From Chloroflexota bacterium (GTDB taxonomy: Bacteria > Chloroflexota > Dehalococcoidia > SHYD01): a DNA stretch of 32,750 nucleotides. Positions 1 to 8,139 of the stretch are shown in pieces. The notes under the pieces are model-generated. The model had not been told where the DNA came from, searched no databases, and saw only the letters and a program-made list of their open reading frames with translations. Both the position numbers and the translations under genes were made by a program. The DNA lies in NCBI GenBank assembly GCA_016190485.1, contig JACPQN010000057.1, positions 1 to 32,750 of the forward strand. Reading direction: 5' to 3'. Position 1 is the first letter of the stretch. The number at the start of each line of letters is the position of its first letter.

Positions 1-928
1 CTCCACCGGCAACATGGAGGAGGGGTCCTTCCGCTGCGACGCCAACATCAGTATGCGGCGGCCCGGTGACCCTCTACCGAACTGGAAGGTGGAAGTGAAG
101 AACATGAACTCCTTCCGCGCCGTCTACCACGCCCTCCAGTACGAGATCGAACGGCAGGCCACGGTGCTACGCGAGGGCGGCGCGGTCGCGCAGGAGACCC
201 GGGGCTGGGTGGAGGAGCTGGGGGAGGCGGTCTCCCAGCGCTCCAAGGAGTTCGCCCACGACTACCGCTACTTCCCGGAGCCCGACCTGCCGCCCCTGGA
301 GTGCGCCCCGAAGTGGGTGGAGGGCCTGCGGGCTCGGCTGCCTGAGCTGCCCGACGCCAAGCTGGAGCGGTTCATAACGCAGTACGGGCTGCCCCGCTAC
401 GACGCAGCTCTCCTGACCAGCACCCAGGCCATGGCCGATTTCTTCGAGGCCGCAGCCCGGCAGCCGGTGGCCGTGGCCGCCGGCGCCCGGAACGAGGAGT
501 CTCGCCGCCAGCGGGCTAAAGCCGCCAGCAACTGGTGCCTGGGAGAGCTGAACCGTCTGCTGAACCTGAACAACGTGGAGGTCCAGCAGACCCGTCTGAC
601 CCCCCAGGCCCTGGGAGAGCTGCTGGACCTGCTGGATGCCGGACAGATCGGCCAGACCGCGGCCAAGACCGTTTTTGAAGAGATGTTCACCACCGGGCAG
701 GGGCCCAGAGAGATCGTTCAGAAGCTGGGGCTGCTCCAGATCAGCAACGCCGACGAGCTGAGCGGCATCGTGGAGAAGGTCCTGGCGGGGAATGCCCAGG
801 CTGTGACTGACTACAGGTCCGGCAAGGAGCAGGCCCTGGGCTTCCTGGTGGGCCAGGTGATGCGAGAGACCCGGGGGCGGGCCAACCCCGCGACGGTGAC
901 CGGGCTCCTGAGGGAGAAGCTCTCCTAG
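1..928 (+). CDS. gatB: Asp/Glu-tRNA amidotransferase subunit B (3' part)
   Basis: Subunit B of the GatCAB complex, which converts Glu-tRNA(Gln) and/or Asp-tRNA(Asn) to the amidated forms in the cytoplasm. The reading frame is open to the left edge, so the gene is cut by the window; the ATG at 14 is internal, because the residues before it (STGN) already belong to the conserved GatB motif. Visible family signatures are GNMEEGSFRCDAN near the left edge, ETRGW, and AHDYRYFPEPDLPPL. The C-terminal half is the GatB/YqeY tRNA-binding tail, with NWCLGELNRLLN and the terminal RGRANPATV. The ~308 visible residues are about two thirds of a normal ~480-residue protein. gatC and gatA probably lie upstream, which is inference. 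The stop is 55 bases before the next gene. Confidence 0.96.
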   Translation, partial: STGNMEEGSFRCDANISMRRPGDPLPNWKVEVKNMNSFRAVYHALQYEIERQATVLREGGAVAQETRGWVEELGEAVSQRSKEFAHDYRYFPEPDLPPLECAPKWVEGLRARLPELPDAKLERFITQYGLPRYDAALLTSTQAMADFFEAAARQPVAVAAGARNEESRRQRAKAASNWCLGELNRLLNLNNVEVQQTRLTPQALGELLDLLDAGQIGQTAAKTVFEEMFTTGQGPREIVQKLGLLQISNADELSGIVEKVLAGNAQAVTDYRSGKEQALGFLVGQVMRETRGRANPATVTGLLREKLS

Positions 929-983
929 CCGCCGCTGGCGCGAGCACGGGTAGCCAGCAGGGAGACAGGATGCGACATAACAC

Positions 984-2342
984 ATGAAGAACTGGACGGG
1001 GAACGGTGGGCGACGGAACCGGAGCTTCCTGGCGTGGCTCTTGCCGGGAATGCACGTCAAGCGCTGGCTTGCCCTGCTGATCTTCGGGGTCGCGGTCTTC
1101 GGCCTGGGAGTGGGCTACTTCCTGCGAGAGCTGTACATCAGCTACACCTTCCCGGAGCCAGTCTACTACCTCACCCTTCAGTTCATCCCCCGGGCCGGGC
1201 GGGGTATTCTCTTCGTCATCATCGCTATCGCAGCCATCGCGTTCGGCGTGTGGGGGCTCAATCGCTCGCTCCTCTCGGCCTTCTTGCGGGACGGCAAGGA
1301 TCGGCTCGTGGACGTGGTGTACCAGCACCGCTACGGAAGGCGGGGGCCCAAGGTAGTGGCCATCGGCGGCGGCACCGGCCTCTCCGTCCTCCTGCGGGGG
1401 CTGAAAGAGCGCACCGACAACCTCACCGCCATCGTCACCGTGGCCGACGACGGGGGCAGCTCCGGCCGGCTGCGGCGGGAGTTGGGCGTGCTGCCGCCGG
1501 GCGACTTCCGCAACTGCATCGCCGCCCTGGCCGATGCCGAACCGCTCATGACCCGGCTGATGCAGTACCGCTTCAGCGAAGGTTCCGGTCTGGAGGGACA
1601 CAGCTTCGGGAACCTGTTCATTGTGGCCATGTCCGGCGTGGTGGGCAATTTCGAGGAGGCCGTTCGGGAAACAAGCAGAGTCCTAGCTGTCCGGGGACAG
1701 ATCCTCCCCTCAACCCTGGAGAATGTCACCCTCACCGCGGAAACGGAGGGCGCAGAGACGGTCCGTGGCGAGTCGAACATCCCCGAGGCCGGGCGTCGGA
1801 TCAACCGGGTCTTCCTGGAGCCTGCCCACGCGTCGGCGCATCCCGAGGCGCTCCAGGCCATCGCGGAGGCTGACATGATCGTCCTGGGGCCAGGCAGCCT
1901 CTACACCAGCGTGATGCCCAACCTCCTGGTAGAAGGCATCGCCGATGCCGTGCGACGCTCTGCCGCCCTCAAAGTGTACGTGTGCAACGTGGCTACCCAG
2001 CCCGGCGAGACCGACGGCTACTCTGTGGAAGACCACGCCGACGCCATCCTGCGGCACAGCGGCCAGGGAGTGTTCGAGTATATGCTGGTGCACAACCTGG
2101 CCCGCCGACCTGTGCCCACGCTGGAGGAGGCTAGGCCCGTGACCCTCGCCGGCCGCGGCGTGGAAGGCGTCCGCATCATCGTGGAAGACGTGGTCAGCCC
2201 CGAGAATCCCCTGCGCCATGACCCGGACATGCTGAGCCAGGCCCTGCTGCGGCTGGCCCAGGAGCGCCCAATGGAGCGGGACGAGCCGCCCATTGCGGCG
2301 ACCGGAGCGTCGGTGAGCGCCCGGCGCCAAAGCGGACACTAG
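984..2342 (+). CDS. yvcK: YvcK/CofD-like UDP-sugar-binding protein with N-terminal membrane anchor
   Basis: Member of the YvcK (gluconeogenesis factor, CofD-like) family. In Bacillus, YvcK binds UDP-sugars and is needed for normal cell shape on gluconeogenic carbon. The 452-residue protein has two predicted membrane segments (about residues 26-48 and 70-95), then the cytoplasmic domain. That domain begins with a glycine-rich KVVAIGGGTGLS motif near residue 123, followed by VADDGGSSGRLR and LPPGDFRNC. A second nucleotide-site motif, GPGSLYTSVMPNLL, lies near residue 302. Bacillus YvcK is about 317 residues and soluble; the extra membrane-anchored N-terminus is, from memory, typical of Chloroflexota homologues. 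The start is ATG at 984. A GGGAG at 960-964 lies rather far upstream, and a five-codon ORF from 970 ends in an ATGA overlap with this start. Family call is sure; cellular role here is inferred. Confidence 0.92.
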   Translation: MKNWTGNGGRRNRSFLAWLLPGMHVKRWLALLIFGVAVFGLGVGYFLRELYISYTFPEPVYYLTLQFIPRAGRGILFVIIAIAAIAFGVWGLNRSLLSAFLRDGKDRLVDVVYQHRYGRRGPKVVAIGGGTGLSVLLRGLKERTDNLTAIVTVADDGGSSGRLRRELGVLPPGDFRNCIAALADAEPLMTRLMQYRFSEGSGLEGHSFGNLFIVAMSGVVGNFEEAVRETSRVLAVRGQILPSTLENVTLTAETEGAETVRGESNIPEAGRRINRVFLEPAHASAHPEALQAIAEADMIVLGPGSLYTSVMPNLLVEGIADAVRRSAALKVYVCNVATQPGETDGYSVEDHADAILRHSGQGVFEYMLVHNLARRPVPTLEEARPVTLAGRGVEGVRIIVEDVVSPENPLRHDPDMLSQALLRLAQERPMERDEPPIAATGASVSARRQSGH

Positions 2343-2393
2343 CCGCCGGAGCCGGCCCCTGGCCATCAGCAATAAGGAGTTAACGGACACGCC

Positions 2394-2618
2394 ATGCAAG
2401 TAGCCCTAGAAGCAGCCCAGATCGTCATCTCCACCATCCTGGTGGTGGTCATCCTCATGCAGAGCCGCGGTTCGGGCTTCGGCGGCGCCTTCGGCACTCA
2501 GGGAGCCGTCTTCCGCACCCGACGGGGCATCGAGCGCTACCTCTTCCGAGGTACCGTTGTCCTCGCGGCGGTCTTCGTCGTCATCTCACTCCTGAGCGCG
2601 CGCGCCGCTCTGCCCTAA
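2394..2618 (+). CDS. secG: Preprotein translocase subunit SecG
   Basis: Small accessory subunit of the SecYEG protein-conducting channel in the cytoplasmic membrane. The 74-residue product has the normal SecG plan. The first membrane helix is about residues 7-24, a conserved cytoplasmic loop follows with the family motif LMQSRGSGFGGAFG, and the second helix is about residues 51-70. An AAGGAG (2374-2379) lies 14 bases before the ATG, a long spacing. It sits 51 bases after the YvcK-like gene and 27 bases before the substrate-binding protein gene, all on one strand, so co-transcription is likely. Confidence 0.93.
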   Translation: MQVALEAAQIVISTILVVVILMQSRGSGFGGAFGTQGAVFRTRRGIERYLFRGTVVLAAVFVVISLLSARAALP

Positions 2619-2645
2619 CCCACTTTCCGGCGCCCCTGCATATCC

Positions 2646-4289
2646 GTGCGTAGACAGTCTCCCTGGCTCGTCCCCGGCCTCGTCTTTGGCGCGCTGGTCT
2701 TCACGGCCGTCCTGGGCGTGCTGGCCTATTTGCTGGCCACAGATGAGCGGCCCAGCAGGGGCGGCGTCTACACCGAGGGCATCGCTGGCAGCCCCATGGC
2801 CCTCAACCCGCTGCTGGCCTCCTTCAATGACCCCGACCGAGACCTCACGACGCTCCTCTTCACGGGCCTGACGCGCCTGGGCCCTGACGGGGCGGTACAG
2901 CCTGACCTGGCCGAGGAGTGGAAACTCAGCGACGACGGCCGCACCTACACTTTCCGCCTGCGGAAGAACGCCCGCTGGCACGATGGCCATCCCGTATCGC
3001 CGGAGGATGTGGTCTACACCTTCCGCCTGGTCCAGGAGAAGGACCTCCAGGCCAGCCCGGACATAGCCGCCCTGTGGCGTAAAGTGCGCGTGGAGAAAGC
3101 CGGCGATGACGCCGTACGCTTCATCCTGGAGCAACCCTACTCGCCACTCCTGGCATACGCCGCGGTGGGCATTTTGCCGGAGCACCGCCTGAAGGATGTC
3201 AAGCCCAAGGACATCTCCACCGCCGATTTCAACGCCAGCCCTGTGGGCACCGGCCCCTTCCACCTGAAGGAGGCAGCTCTAGACCAGGTCACGCTGGAGG
3301 CCAACCCCGACTTCTACGGAGGCAGGCCCTATCTGGAGCGCATCCAGTTCAAGTTCCTGCGAGACGACCAAGCCCTGGCCGCAGCCCTGGCGACCAAGAA
3401 GGTGGATGGCGGCCTGTTACGGCCCTCCGTGGGCCCCGACGCGCTGGACCGAGTCCGCACCAACAAGGAGCTGACGTTGCGCACTGCGGCCAGGGCCAGC
3501 TACTCGATCCTGTTCCTGAACAATCGGGGGCCGGTCTTCCAGTCCAAGGGCGTGCGTCAGGCTCTGGCCTACGCCCTGGACCAGCAGCGGCTGGTGCGAG
3601 ACGTGGCCAGTGGACTGGGCGCAGTGGCGTACAGCCCCATCGCGCCCGAGTCCTGGGCCTACAACCCGGCGATCCGCAAGTACGAGTACGATCCGACCAG
3701 GGCCGCGCAGCTCCTGGAGGAGAACGGCTGGAAGCCGGGCGCCACAGGCATTCGGGAGAAGAACGGCCAGCCCCTGCGCTTCACCCTCTTGACTAACGAC
3801 GATAAGACTCGCATCGCCATCGGCGAGGAGCTGGTGCGCAGCCTCCGCCGGGTGGGTGTGCAGGCCGAGATCCAGGCCAGCGGCGCCACCGGCCTGATAC
3901 AGAACTTCCTGCTCCCCCGGAAGTACGACGCGATCCTCTACGGCATAGACCCCGGGGCCGATCCGGACCCGTATGCGCTGTGGCACAGCTCCCAGGCCGC
4001 CGACGAGGGCCTCAACATCTCAGCCTTCGCCCAGCCCGACGTGGACCGTCTGCTGGAGCGAGCCCGCACCTCGGCCAACCCGGAGGAGCGCCGCCAGCTC
4101 TACCAGCAGTTTCAATCGGCCTTTGCCGAGGAGGTCCCCAGCATCCTCCTCTATCATCCGGTCTACACTTACGCGGTAGACCGGCGGCTGCGGGGCATCT
4201 CACTGGGGCTCCTCTACGCCACCAGCGCTCGATTCCTCACGGTGCGCCAATGGTACCTAGAGACCCAGCGGGTGCTGAAGTTTCCCTAG
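2646..4289 (+). CDS. ABC transporter substrate-binding protein, family 5 (peptide/nickel type)
   Basis: Extracytoplasmic solute-binding protein of the SBP_bac_5 family (DppA/OppA/NikA-like), which captures oligopeptides or similar ligands for an ABC importer. The 547-residue product starts at GTG 2646. It has a hydrophobic N-terminal segment (about residues 8-29) that would act as an uncleaved anchor or signal peptide; I see no lipobox cysteine. Typical family stretches follow: LNPLLASFNDPDRDL, LFTGLTRLGPDG, PDLAEEWKLSDDGRTYTF, RWHDGHPVSPEDVVYTF, and near residue 300 the VRQALAYALD motif. No permease or ATPase genes are adjacent, so the transporter partner must be elsewhere or the protein has another binding role. 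The substrate cannot be read from the sequence. Confidence 0.92.
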   Translation: MRRQSPWLVPGLVFGALVFTAVLGVLAYLLATDERPSRGGVYTEGIAGSPMALNPLLASFNDPDRDLTTLLFTGLTRLGPDGAVQPDLAEEWKLSDDGRTYTFRLRKNARWHDGHPVSPEDVVYTFRLVQEKDLQASPDIAALWRKVRVEKAGDDAVRFILEQPYSPLLAYAAVGILPEHRLKDVKPKDISTADFNASPVGTGPFHLKEAALDQVTLEANPDFYGGRPYLERIQFKFLRDDQALAAALATKKVDGGLLRPSVGPDALDRVRTNKELTLRTAARASYSILFLNNRGPVFQSKGVRQALAYALDQQRLVRDVASGLGAVAYSPIAPESWAYNPAIRKYEYDPTRAAQLLEENGWKPGATGIREKNGQPLRFTLLTNDDKTRIAIGEELVRSLRRVGVQAEIQASGATGLIQNFLLPRKYDAILYGIDPGADPDPYALWHSSQAADEGLNISAFAQPDVDRLLERARTSANPEERRQLYQQFQSAFAEEVPSILLYHPVYTYAVDRRLRGISLGLLYATSARFLTVRQWYLETQRVLKFP

Positions 4290-4326
4290 CACGCCTCCAG
4301 CACATCTCCAAGATGAGACGGCAGCC

Positions 4327-5172
4327 GTGCCCGGCGTCATCACCTTCCTGACGGACTTCGGGCAAGAGGACGCCTACGTGGCCGCCATGAAGGGTGTGAC
4401 CCTAGGCATCGCACCCGCGGCCACCCTGGTGGACATCTCCCACAGCGTCCCCGCGCAGGATGTGCTGGCCGCCGCCTACTTGCTGGGCATCGCCTGCCCC
4501 TACTTTCCCCGTGGGACAGTCCATATCGCCGTGGTGGACCCCGGAGTGGGCACGGATCGGCGCGCGCTGCTCCTGGAGACTCCGCACGCCCTCTTCCTGG
4601 CGCCTGACAACGGCGCGCTGAGCTACGTGGTGGACGCATATCTGGACGAGCGGGAGAAGAACGTCACGGTGCCGCCAGTGTTGCCCCCACCGCTCAGACT
4701 CTGCTCCCTGCCCGCTGCCCTCAAGGCCTACGCCCTCACCCATAGCCAGCTCTTCCGGCAGCCCGTGAGCCAGACCTTCCACGGGCGGGACATCTTCGCC
4801 CCCGTGGCTGCCCATCTAGCCAATGGCCTCGCGCCGGATGCGGTGGGTCCCCGAGTCGAAGCGGTCCACGCCTTCGTGTTGCCCCGGCCCTACGCTGCCG
4901 GCGCAGACACCACGGTCGGCGCAGTGATGCACGTCGACCACTTCGGCAACCTCATCACGAACCTAAGCGCAGCCGATCTGCCACCAGGCCGAGTGCAGAT
5001 CGTCATCGGCGGCCACCGCATTCCAGAGGTGAGCGTCGCCTACCAGCACGGCGGGCAACTCCTTGCCATCATTGGCAGCAGCGGCTATCTGGAGATCGCA
5101 ACAAAGAACGGCAGCGCCGCCGAGCTCACGGGGCTTGGACGCTGGGCAGAGGTGACGGCGCACAACGCGTAG
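4327..5172 (+). CDS. SAM hydroxide adenosyltransferase (DUF62 family)
   Basis: 281-residue member of the DUF62 / SAM hydrolase-chlorinase-fluorinase superfamily, which attacks SAM with hydroxide (or halide in rare members) to give adenosine and methionine. The N-terminal domain opens with ITFLTDFGQEDAYVAAMKG. The residues expected for the hydroxide-using branch are visible: Asp71 and Arg78 in VVDPGVGTDRR, and His152 in TFHGRDIF, matching the Asp-Arg-His set described for the archaeal enzyme. This argues against a halogenase. The C-terminal beta domain carries HVDHFGNLITNL. The start is GTG at 4327. The gene lies 37 bases after the substrate-binding protein and faces the leftward glycan operon tail to tail. 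Physiological role of this family is still poorly understood. Confidence 0.9.
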   Translation: MPGVITFLTDFGQEDAYVAAMKGVTLGIAPAATLVDISHSVPAQDVLAAAYLLGIACPYFPRGTVHIAVVDPGVGTDRRALLLETPHALFLAPDNGALSYVVDAYLDEREKNVTVPPVLPPPLRLCSLPAALKAYALTHSQLFRQPVSQTFHGRDIFAPVAAHLANGLAPDAVGPRVEAVHAFVLPRPYAAGADTTVGAVMHVDHFGNLITNLSAADLPPGRVQIVIGGHRIPEVSVAYQHGGQLLAIIGSSGYLEIATKNGSAAELTGLGRWAEVTAHNA

Positions 5173-5179
5173 CAGGCTG

Positions 5180-5199
5180 AAAAACCGCTCACGGTGAGC
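5180..5199 (-). terminator. Possible rho-independent terminator for the leftward glycan operon
   Basis: Read on the minus strand, a five-base-pair GC-rich stem (GCTCA, loop CCG, TGAGC; 5199 to 5187) is followed by GG and a run of five T (5184-5180). It lies about 140 bases beyond the stop of the GT2 gene, in the convergent gap. The stem is short and overlaps the edge of the repeat block, so it may be part of a repeat rather than a functional terminator. Confidence 0.3.
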
Positions 5200-5213
5200 C
5201 GAGTTTACCCTGG

Positions 5214-5315
5214 GTCCTTCGACTACGCTCAGGGCAGGCTTGCCGAAGGGAACCATGAGCCGCTCATCCTTCGACCCTTCGACAAGACTCAGGGCAGGCA
5301 AACTCAGGACGAGCG
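5214..5315. repeat. Two adjacent copies of a short palindromic repeat (CCTTCGAC...CTCAGGGCAGG type)
   Basis: The gap between two convergent genes (5173-5341) is largely filled by repeats. Unit 1 (5216-5249) starts CCTTCGACTACGCTCAGG, continues GGCAGGCTTG and ends CGAAGG, so its ends are inverted copies. Unit 2 (about 5268-5315) starts CCTTCGACCCTTCGACAAG, then has CTCAGGGCAGG and CTCAGGACGAGCGG. The same core recurs at 18130, 19427, 30648 and 32681 in this window. No coding sequence or protein-binding site is evident in the gap. From memory, related elements are scattered through many Chloroflexota and other environmental genomes; copy number here needs the whole genome. Confidence 0.8.
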
Positions 5316-5341
5316 GGGCCACCTGCCCGGGCCGCCGAGCC

Positions 5342-6322
5342 TCACTCCCTGGCCGGGGCCGCCCCCCGGCTGGGCCGCCGCCAGCGCCACAAGAGGCCCA
5401 GGGGGTAGCCCAGCATCTTGGCCACGTCACCGGTCATCCGGATGAGGGGCGCCCACGCTATCGCCGCCAGTCTTTCACCCAGGCTGAGGCCGCCCAGGAG
5501 CGGCGACAAGCGCCGGTAGGGCCGGTAGAGGTGGGCCACGGCGCCCGCAGCCAGCGCCGGCCAGAGGAGAGGATACTGCGCCCCCAGCGGCACGGCCACC
5601 GCGGCAAAGGCGTACGCGGCGTAGCGGATCGTGTGGCGCCGGGGCCAGAGGCCGGCCTTGCCGTCGCCCCGGGCATAGCGGAAGTACTGAATGAAGAAGG
5701 CCCGCAGGCTGGCGCGCGGACGAAAATGGGCCAGGGCGCCCGGCGCCCAGCAAAAAGCCACCCCCAGCTCCCGCAGCCGCAGATCAAACACCAGGTCTTC
5801 GCAATAGTCAAGCCACTCGGGGTAGCCCCCCGCCCGTTCCCAACTTCGTCGGGTAAAGGCCACGGAGCGACTAGAGGGTAGGAAGGTCGCGGGGCGGATC
5901 TCCTCCAGCGCGGGCAACACGGTAGCCCCCAGCGCCATCTCGAAGACGGAGTGGGGATCGGACCGGAAGAAGCCCGCCACCGCCTGCGTGCTCTGTTCCT
6001 GCTGAAAGGGGCGGGCCAACTCCGCCAGCCAGTTGGGGTCCAACTGGACACCCGCATCGGTGACGGCCATGATGTCGCCCGTGGCCACCCGGATGGCCGC
6101 GTTGCGGCCCTGGGCGATGGTACCTCCTCCGCATTCCACCAGACGCAGCGGCAGGGGCCCTGGGTAGGTCCGCAGCAGCTCCAGGGTGCCATCGTTGCTG
6201 CCACCGTCCGAGACGACCACCTCTTCGGGCTGGCGGGTCTGCCGCTCCAGGCTGGCCAGCAGCTCCGGCAGGGCTTTCCGCTCGTTGCGCACCGTGCAGA
6301 TGACCGAGACCTTCAGGCCCAC
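5342..6322 (-). CDS. Family 2 glycosyltransferase
   Basis: 326-residue GT-A fold glycosyltransferase of family 2, which would transfer a sugar from a nucleotide donor to a growing glycan or lipid carrier on the inner face of the membrane. The N-terminus has the standard nucleotide-binding motif VSVICTVRNERKALPELLASL (residues 5-25) and VVVSDGGSNDGTLELL. An acidic metal-site region follows near residue 90 (VTDAGVQLDPNWL), then DYCEDLVFDLRLRELG near residue 168. The C-terminal ~100 residues include hydrophobic stretches, likely membrane-associated. The start is GTG at 6322, with GGGAG seven bases before it. It is the last gene of the leftward operon, 20 bases after the hydrolase gene. Donor and acceptor are unknown. 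Confidence 0.9.
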   Translation of the reverse strand: MGLKVSVICTVRNERKALPELLASLERQTRQPEEVVVSDGGSNDGTLELLRTYPGPLPLRLVECGGGTIAQGRNAAIRVATGDIMAVTDAGVQLDPNWLAELARPFQQEQSTQAVAGFFRSDPHSVFEMALGATVLPALEEIRPATFLPSSRSVAFTRRSWERAGGYPEWLDYCEDLVFDLRLRELGVAFCWAPGALAHFRPRASLRAFFIQYFRYARGDGKAGLWPRRHTIRYAAYAFAAVAVPLGAQYPLLWPALAAGAVAHLYRPYRRLSPLLGGLSLGERLAAIAWAPLIRMTGDVAKMLGYPLGLLWRWRRPSRGAAPARE

Positions 6323-6342
6323 CCGCGTCTCCCGTCCCTTGC

Positions 6343-8085
6343 CTATGGCGAGGCGGCGGCCTTCGCCAGGGAGGCTGCCAGCAGGGCCACTGCGCCGCCC
6401 GCCAGCAGCCCGGCTGCCACCAGCCCCTCCTGGGCCGTGGCCTCCTCGCCTACCACGATAATCCCCTCTAAAGTGACGGGCGCGTCATCCAGCGCCGTAA
6501 GCACCACCCGGTGCGGGCCCTTCGCCAGGCCCGCGGCCACCGGCGTCTGGATGCCCGACCGCTCACCAGGGGCCCGAGTGTCCACCACGGCTCCTGGGCT
6601 GCTCCCTGTGGCGATCCGGTTCACCGGCAGGGACGCGCCGTCCACCTCCACGGCCAGGCGACCGCCCATAGGCCGTTTCCCCACTACTAAGGTCAGTCCC
6701 GTGCCGTTAAAGGTAAAGGCGACCCGGCTGCCGATCTGGCGGCTGATCCGCAGCGGCGCCTGAGGGCCCGCCGGGCCATGCCCACCCCGTCCCTCCCAAA
6801 CACCGTCAAAAGCCAGCGCCCAGTGGTCCGGTCGGTGCCAGCCCCGGCCCAGCCCCGGCGGCTGCGAAGCCGCTTGCTGGACCGCATAGTAGACCGGTCG
6901 GGGCGTGAAGTCCGGGTCAACCAGCCGGAAGTAGAAGTCCTCCTGGGATCGCGCTTCATCGGACACCTTGCGGAAGTGCCAGTAAAACACCACCCCCACC
7001 CAAGGCCACTCCTCCTGGATGCGCCGGAACGCGGCCAGGGTATAGCGGGCCTGCTGCTCTTCGGTAACCCGTCCATGGAGCGCCTCTCCCGGAAAGTCGA
7101 GGGGCACCGCGTCCCACCCCATCTCGCTGAGCCAGATGGCCTTGCCCGCGTCCCCGTTGCGCACCATGATCTCCCGTAGGAGCTGCACCCGGGAGAAGTT
7201 CACCTGGGAGGGGTCGGCGCGGCGGTCGCCCGGCCCGGTCCAGAGGCCGTAGCCCTGGGCAGAAAGGATATCGAAATAGTCCCTGGCCCCGGCGTCGTAC
7301 ATCTCCTGGAGATAGGTCAGGTCGCTCTGGTTCAGCCCGTCGGGCGTGCCCAGGGTGGGCGAGAGGGCCGCCGAGAGGATCACCACCTGGGGGTCGGCGG
7401 CCTTGGCCCGCTGGTAGGCCACCCGGAGGAGCCTGACGTAGTGGGCCGCGTTGGGGGCGCTGCCCCACTCGAAGAAGAGATTGGGTTCGTTCCACACCTG
7501 GTAGTAGCGCACCCGCCCCTTGTAGCGCTGGACTACGGCCGCGACAAAGTCTCCATAGTCGTTCAGGTCGGCCGGCGGGCCCCGGCGGAACGGGGCGTCG
7601 GGATGGCTCCAACGGGGCGCCAGGTCCAGGCGCACCACCGGCTCCAGACCGTACTCCTCCGCTAGCGACATGATGCGATCAAAGGGCTGCCACGTAGAGC
7701 CGGAGGGCCCGCTGAAGCGCCCCCTGGCCTCCGGCTCGATGCGGTCCCAGGGGAACTGCTGCCGGAACCATCTGATCCCCGCAGCCCGCAGCATCTCCAT
7801 GCTGCGCCGCAGCTTCCACTCCTCCACCTCCTGCTCAAAGAAGGTGTTGGCGCCAAAGGGATAAACGCCAGCATACGCGGACGGAGAGAGATCTGCCGTC
7901 TCCACCCGGCGCTGCCGCACGAGGTGGATCAGACCCTCCACCTGCTGGCGCGGGTCCGTCTCGCCCGTGAGCTCCTCAAGCCACGTGGGAAGCTGGTCAC
8001 GGAAGGCAAAGGCCGGGAGGAGCAGAAGCACGGCCAGGGCCGCTAGCGCGGCTCCGAATCTTGGCAGCCACGAAGAGAGCCTCAT
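6343..8085 (-). CDS. Membrane-anchored clan GH-A glycoside hydrolase (GH39/GH5-like, PslG-like), copy 1
   Basis: 580-residue predicted retaining glycoside hydrolase with a (beta/alpha)8 barrel. An N-terminal hydrophobic segment (residues 10-28) and a C-terminal one (about 550-575, before a final KAAASP tail) suggest membrane anchoring with the catalytic domain outside. The acid/base Glu200 lies in VWNEPN and the likely nucleophile Glu321 in LSEMGWDA; this pairing 121 residues apart is the clan GH-A signature. GANTFFEQEVEEWKLRRSMEML marks the first barrel strands. A beta-rich C-terminal region (about 440-545) follows the barrel. It is clearly paralogous to the protein at 11994-13652. In Pseudomonas, PslG is a hydrolase of this kind encoded within an exopolysaccharide locus, which fits the context. 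Starts at ATG 8085. Substrate unknown. Confidence 0.85.
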   Translation of the reverse strand: MRLSSWLPRFGAALAALAVLLLLPAFAFRDQLPTWLEELTGETDPRQQVEGLIHLVRQRRVETADLSPSAYAGVYPFGANTFFEQEVEEWKLRRSMEMLRAAGIRWFRQQFPWDRIEPEARGRFSGPSGSTWQPFDRIMSLAEEYGLEPVVRLDLAPRWSHPDAPFRRGPPADLNDYGDFVAAVVQRYKGRVRYYQVWNEPNLFFEWGSAPNAAHYVRLLRVAYQRAKAADPQVVILSAALSPTLGTPDGLNQSDLTYLQEMYDAGARDYFDILSAQGYGLWTGPGDRRADPSQVNFSRVQLLREIMVRNGDAGKAIWLSEMGWDAVPLDFPGEALHGRVTEEQQARYTLAAFRRIQEEWPWVGVVFYWHFRKVSDEARSQEDFYFRLVDPDFTPRPVYYAVQQAASQPPGLGRGWHRPDHWALAFDGVWEGRGGHGPAGPQAPLRISRQIGSRVAFTFNGTGLTLVVGKRPMGGRLAVEVDGASLPVNRIATGSSPGAVVDTRAPGERSGIQTPVAAGLAKGPHRVVLTALDDAPVTLEGIIVVGEEATAQEGLVAAGLLAGGAVALLAASLAKAAASP

Positions 8086-8139
8086 CAGTTCCCATGCGCA
8101 CGGGGCTGTTGCGGCTGCGGCGACAACACCGTCGCGCCG

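Noticed and set aside
167-1060. Long minus-strand open frame opposite gatB and the start of the YvcK-like gene.
   Set aside because: It is antisense to clearly conserved proteins, and its translation is Gly/Leu/Gln-rich without a domain; such shadow frames are common in GC-rich DNA.
4327-5172. SAM-dependent chlorinase or fluorinase.
   Set aside because: The Asp-Arg-His set of the hydroxide-using branch is present, and no halometabolite genes are nearby.
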